From Qipengyuania algicida (GTDB taxonomy: Bacteria; Pseudomonadota; Alphaproteobacteria; Sphingomonadales; Sphingomonadaceae), in assembly GCF_009828025.1 (NCBI RefSeq), contig NZ_WTYA01000007.1, positions 1 to 64,000 of the forward strand: 64,000 nt of DNA, in the 5' to 3' direction. How positions within the stretch are numbered: the first letter of the stretch is position 1; each line of letters starts with the position of its first letter. Below, one piece after another: positions 61,041-64,000 of this stretch. Below the pieces are notes generated by a model. That model ran no database searches. It was not told the DNA's origin and saw nothing but the letters and a program-made list of their open reading frames with translations. Made by a program: the position numbers and the translations under genes.

Positions 61041-61075
61041 AGCCCTCGCCCGGAAAACCGGAGCGAGGGCTTTTA
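61041..61075 (+). terminator. Rho-independent terminator after pckA
   Basis: The stem AGCCCTCGC/GCGAGGGCT extends into CCGG/CCGG with an AAAA loop and one bulged base, and is followed by TTTTA. It lies about 30 bp after the pckA stop. Confidence 0.85.
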
Positions 61076-61129
61076 CTTTCCGCTGCGCACAGGCATATCT
61101 GTGCCGGACAGGACCAAGGAGACCTCAAT

Positions 61130-61450
61130 ATGAGCTTGTTCGATAGGCTGCTGAACGCTGCGCACGACCATCCGACCCTGACCAATATGGCCGACAAGCT
61201 CGGCATCGATCCGAAGCAGGCCGAGCAGGCGATTGCCGCGCTGGGTGCTGCGCATCATGAGGATGGCGATACGGTCCAGCTCGCCGCCTCAAAGACCGGT
61301 CTTGACGCCGGGGTGCTTCAACAAGTCGTGGAGCAGATCGGCGGCGAGGGCTCGCTGACGAAGTTCATCCAGATCCTCGATTCCGATCATGACGGCAATC
61401 CGTTTGACGATATTGCAGGGTTCGCCAGCGGATTATTCGGCAAGAAGTGA
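61130..61450 (+). CDS. Small conserved hypothetical protein (YidB/DUF937-like impression)
   Basis: This 106-residue soluble protein starts with SLFDRLLNAA and has helical segments with Ala/Gln, then SKTGLDAGVLQQVVEQIGG and a C-terminal LDSDHDGNPFDDIAGFASGLFGKK. The DxDxDGNPFDDI stretch resembles a calcium-binding loop as in DUF937 or dockerin-like proteins, though this is only an impression. AAGGAG lies eight bases before ATG 61130. No function is known. Confidence 0.7.
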   Translation: MSLFDRLLNAAHDHPTLTNMADKLGIDPKQAEQAIAALGAAHHEDGDTVQLAASKTGLDAGVLQQVVEQIGGEGSLTKFIQILDSDHDGNPFDDIAGFASGLFGKK

Positions 61451-61506
61451 ACCGGCGCCACGCCGATTCATCTTCGGCTCAGCCAGTGTCGATGAAAGGG
61501 CGCAAT

Positions 61507-62364
61507 ATGCTCCGCACGTTTGCGCCCTTCGTCTTGTCGTTCGCGCTCGTCATGCCACTTTCGGGCGCGACCATGGCTGCCGGCACGGTGCCAGCGCCTC
61601 AGCCCGCCGCCGTACCGCAGCAACCGCCCGTGAAAGCGGAAGTGGCAAAGCCGCAGGTCATACGGGCGGAGATCGTTGCCACCTACCCCCATGATACGCG
61701 CGCATTCACTGAAGGGCTGCTGTGGCATGATGGTGCGCTTTACGAAAGCACCGGGCAAGTCGGCCAATCCAACATCCGCAAGGTCGATCTGACCACCGGC
61801 AAGGTGCTGGCCGAAAAGGCGATCCCGTCGGACGAATTCGGCGAAGGGCTGGCGCTGGTCGGCAGGGATCTGGTCAGCCTGACGTGGAAGGCGGGCATCA
61901 TTCATCGCTGGAAGCTGAAGGACTTTTCGCCGATCCGCGATTACTCCGGTTACAAGCATGAGGGCTGGGGGCTGACGACACTGGAGGGCGATCTTGTCGC
62001 CTCCGACGGAACGGCAAACCTGCATGTGCTCGATCCGCAGACCTATGCCGTCAAAGGCAACATTGCGGTCACGTTGAATGGCCGGCCGCTGCCGATGCTC
62101 AATGAGCTGGAAGCGGTGGACGGGATGATCCTCGCGAATGTCTGGATGACGCCCTACATCGTCGCAATCGACCCGGCGGACGGTCATGTGCGTCAGGTTT
62201 ACGACTTGCGCGACATCGTCAATCAGGTTCCCGTTGCCAATCCGGACGCGGTCCTCAACGGCATCGCCTGGGACGCGAAAGGCAAAAGATTGTTCGTGAC
62301 AGGAAAATACTGGCCCTCGCTGTTCGAGATACGGCTCGTCCCGAGCGATGCCGTAGCGGGCTAA
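61507..62364 (+). CDS. Glutaminyl-peptide cyclotransferase (plant/bacterial type)
   Basis: This 285-residue secreted protein has a signal peptide (FVLSFALVMPLSGATMAAG), a Pro/Ala linker and a five-bladed propeller typical of plant-type glutamine cyclases: YPHDTRAFTEGLLW, YESTGQVGQSNIRKVDL, ELEAVDGMILANVW and LNGIAWD. It would turn N-terminal glutamine of exported peptides into pyroglutamate. AAAGGG precedes ATG 61507; a GTG at 61447 and an ATG at 61492 are longer options. Confidence 0.85.
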   Translation: MLRTFAPFVLSFALVMPLSGATMAAGTVPAPQPAAVPQQPPVKAEVAKPQVIRAEIVATYPHDTRAFTEGLLWHDGALYESTGQVGQSNIRKVDLTTGKVLAEKAIPSDEFGEGLALVGRDLVSLTWKAGIIHRWKLKDFSPIRDYSGYKHEGWGLTTLEGDLVASDGTANLHVLDPQTYAVKGNIAVTLNGRPLPMLNELEAVDGMILANVWMTPYIVAIDPADGHVRQVYDLRDIVNQVPVANPDAVLNGIAWDAKGKRLFVTGKYWPSLFEIRLVPSDAVAG

Positions 62365-62473
62365 GGTGATTTTGCGGTTAGCGCGAGACCATTGATCGCG
62401 CTGGGCATATTGCTTGCATGAATGCTCGCGAAGGGCAATTTTAGACGCTTACCATGCTGTCGGGGAGAGGGCC

Positions 62474-63388
62474 GTGACGAAGAACATGCTGACGAGATTG
62501 CCGATCATTTGTGCCGTTCTGGCGTTGGCTTCGTGCTCCGGGCATGGTCCTCTTGCTGAAAATCCCTTGGCGCAAACGCCCTCTTCCACCGCCGTTGCGG
62601 CGCCCGACGGAATGCGGCTGGTGTTCGATGAGGAGTTCAATTCCGGATCACTCGACCGGTCACGCTGGAATGTCGAAGGGCCGACTTTCTGGGTCAATAA
62701 CGAACAGCAAGCCTATATCGATTCATCCAAGACCATAGCGTTCGGGACGCCCGATGGAGCCGATGGCGGGGCTCTTATCTTGCGTCCGCAATATGAGCCG
62801 GGATACACCACTCCATTGGGGCGCAAGGCCGATTTCGTGTCCGGGCGGATCAATACGAGCGGCAAGTTTGCCCTGACCTATGGCAAGATCACCGCGCGCA
62901 TCCGGATGCCTGCCGACGCCGGTGTGTGGCCGGCGTTTTGGATGCTCGGATATGGCCAATGGCCCGATTGCGGCGAACTCGACATAATGGAATACGTCGG
63001 CGAACCTAAATGGACTTCCGCCGCAATGCATGGACCCGGCTATTTCGGGGATACCCCGCTGGTGAAGCGCCAGACTTTCCCACAAGGCGTCGATGTCACG
63101 CAGTGGCACGAATATTCGCTCGAACGTACGCCCGATACTGTGATTTTCAGCGTCGATGGGCGAGAATTCTATCGCGTGACAAAGGCGATGGTCGAGAAAT
63201 ACGGGCCTTGGAGGTTCGACCGCCCGGAATATGTGATCCTCAACTTCGCCGTCGGCGGCGTCTATCCGCATAAGGTCAACGGTATCGAGAAGCCCTATTT
63301 CGGCCTGCCGCAGTCTACGGTGGACCGGATCAAGGCGGGCAAAATCGCGATGGAAGTCGACTGGGTGCGCGCGTGGGAGCGCAATTGA
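62474..63388 (+). CDS. GH16 family glycosidase, laminarinase-like lipoprotein
   Basis: This protein of about 304 residues has a lipoprotein signal (LALASC, Cys21) and a GH16 domain with the catalytic ELDIMEYVG (nucleophile and acid/base Glu), WPAFWMLG and LNFAVGG. The EYVG form fits beta-1,3-glucanases (laminarinases). It would be anchored at the cell surface or in the periplasm. The GTG at 62474 follows GGGGAGAGG; ATG 62486 is an alternative. It lies far from the mannan locus, but fungal or algal cell walls hold both polymers. Confidence 0.87.
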   Translation: MTKNMLTRLPIICAVLALASCSGHGPLAENPLAQTPSSTAVAAPDGMRLVFDEEFNSGSLDRSRWNVEGPTFWVNNEQQAYIDSSKTIAFGTPDGADGGALILRPQYEPGYTTPLGRKADFVSGRINTSGKFALTYGKITARIRMPADAGVWPAFWMLGYGQWPDCGELDIMEYVGEPKWTSAAMHGPGYFGDTPLVKRQTFPQGVDVTQWHEYSLERTPDTVIFSVDGREFYRVTKAMVEKYGPWRFDRPEYVILNFAVGGVYPHKVNGIEKPYFGLPQSTVDRIKAGKIAMEVDWVRAWERN

Positions 63389-63416
63389 TCGGTCAGTTCG
63401 CGCGCGTTATGGCGCG

Positions 63417-63629
63417 ATGATGGGAGACTGGGTGCTTTCGCTGATGATGTTGACCGCTGTTGCGCTTCTGGGCGGCGCGGCGGTGAGCTGGCGTGCGCGC
63501 AAGGACCGCAAGCGTGCTCTGCTGATGGTGGTGCTGGCGGCGGTGATCGTCGCCAATGTGGTGATCTGGACGCTGCCCGGCCCGGATGGGGCGCAGAGCC
63601 CGCTGCAGCAGGCCGGACAGGACCAGTAA
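63417..63629 (+). CDS. Small two-helix membrane protein (hypothetical)
   Basis: This 70-residue protein has two hydrophobic helices (about 5-24 and 34-52) separated by a basic loop (SWRARKDRKRA), with a polar C-terminal tail. No family is recognised. It starts 28 bp after the GH16 gene and may be co-transcribed. Confidence 0.55.
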   Translation: MMGDWVLSLMMLTAVALLGGAAVSWRARKDRKRALLMVVLAAVIVANVVIWTLPGPDGAQSPLQQAGQDQ

Positions 63630-63641
63630 GCTTATCCGCCC

Positions 63642-64000
63642 TCAGTCGGGAATTTGCCAGACGATCGTTCCGGCATAGCTTCCGCCAACCGGCTCGCCAT
63701 CCTTGCCCCTTGCAGGGTCGAAGTGGGCACGCTTGGCCACCAGCGCGCAGGTCGCCGTATCTAGCGCATCATGCCCGGTGGACGAGGTGATCGTGCAGCC
63801 GGTCACGCGGCCTTCTGCGCTGATCGCAAGCTTGAAGCTTGCGCGACCTGTCCAGTCACGCCGCGCCCAGTCCGAACGATAGTCGCTGTTGCTGACCCAG
63901 CCTGCCGGGTCGTTGCGCGGCGCTGCTGCAACGGGCTTGAACGCGCTTGCCGTCGTGCTGGGACGGGGCGAGGGAGTAAAGCTGGGGATCGCATCCGGGA
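63642..64000 (-). CDS. TonB-like C-terminal domain protein (partial, runs off right edge)
   Basis: The minus strand is open from the window edge to a TGA at 63642-63644, giving 118 residues with no start inside the window. The end has the TonB C-terminal pattern: ASFKLAISAEGRVTGCTI, a Cys pair (GCTI and TATCALV) and VGGSYAGTIVWQIPD. The upstream part is Pro/Ser-rich like a periplasmic linker. It could be a TonB energy transducer or a TonB-domain protein of another kind. Confidence 0.75.
   Translation of the reverse strand, partial: PDAIPSFTPSPRPSTTASAFKPVAAAPRNDPAGWVSNSDYRSDWARRDWTGRASFKLAISAEGRVTGCTITSSTGHDALDTATCALVAKRAHFDPARGKDGEPVGGSYAGTIVWQIPD

Noticed and set aside
1-64000. CRISPR array, insertion sequence, integrase, prophage or rRNA
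   Set aside because: No evenly spaced repeat units, transposase or integrase motifs, phage structural genes or rRNA-like sequence were found on reading both strands.

Overview
The window reads as chromosomal DNA of an alphaproteobacterium of the Sphingomonadales, most likely Erythrobacteraceae or a close relative. This rests on GC-rich coding sequence, the chvI-chvG-hprK-rapZ-EIIA-HPr order next to pckA, a large TonB-dependent receptor of the Caulobacter/Xanthomonas type without a SusD partner, and dispersed GC-rich palindromes. The taxonomic call is an inference from gene content. No insertion sequence, phage gene, CRISPR array or rRNA was seen.

Region A (1-14.1 kb) is a redox and sulfur region. 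cydDC, the exporter needed for cytochrome bd assembly, comes first. A divergent sulfide module follows. Leftward lie sulfide:quinone oxidoreductase, a DUF2892 membrane protein, a TolC-type outer-membrane channel and a DUF3422 membrane protein. Rightward lie a rhodanese, a lipoprotein membrane-fusion subunit, an RND permease, a BigR/SqrR-like ArsR repressor with paired cysteines and a zinc-finger thioredoxin 2. The two arms share a short intergenic space holding one perfect palindrome. A DUF442 sulfurtransferase and a 1-Cys peroxiredoxin follow. The three parts of a tripartite pump are thus split over the arms of one sulfide-responsive divergon, which is the best candidate here for an under-described system.

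Region B (14.2-19.5 kb) is an EmrAB/NodT-type multidrug efflux operon transcribed away from its LysR regulator.

Region C (19.6-43.8 kb) is a large alpha-mannan or high-mannose glycan utilisation locus. It holds a ROK repressor, two sugar MFS transporters, five GH92 proteins, a GH125 exo-alpha-1,6-mannosidase, a GH2 enzyme, a TonB-dependent receptor and a ROK sugar kinase. Two of the five GH92 enzymes carry Gln where the family has its catalytic acid Glu. That change is known from GH92 enzymes that cleave mannose-1-phosphate diesters, so the locus may handle phosphorylated yeast mannan. The locus ends at the 3' end of a tRNA-Val gene.

Region D (43.8-64 kb) is mostly housekeeping: asparaginase, an MDR oxidoreductase, a membrane-anchored serine hydrolase, truA, fmt, recR, def, rmuC, an rRNA methyltransferase, the regulatory PTS genes with hprK and rapZ, chvGI, pckA, glutaminyl cyclase and a GH16 laminarinase-like lipoprotein. 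The C-terminal part of a TonB-like protein runs off the right edge.
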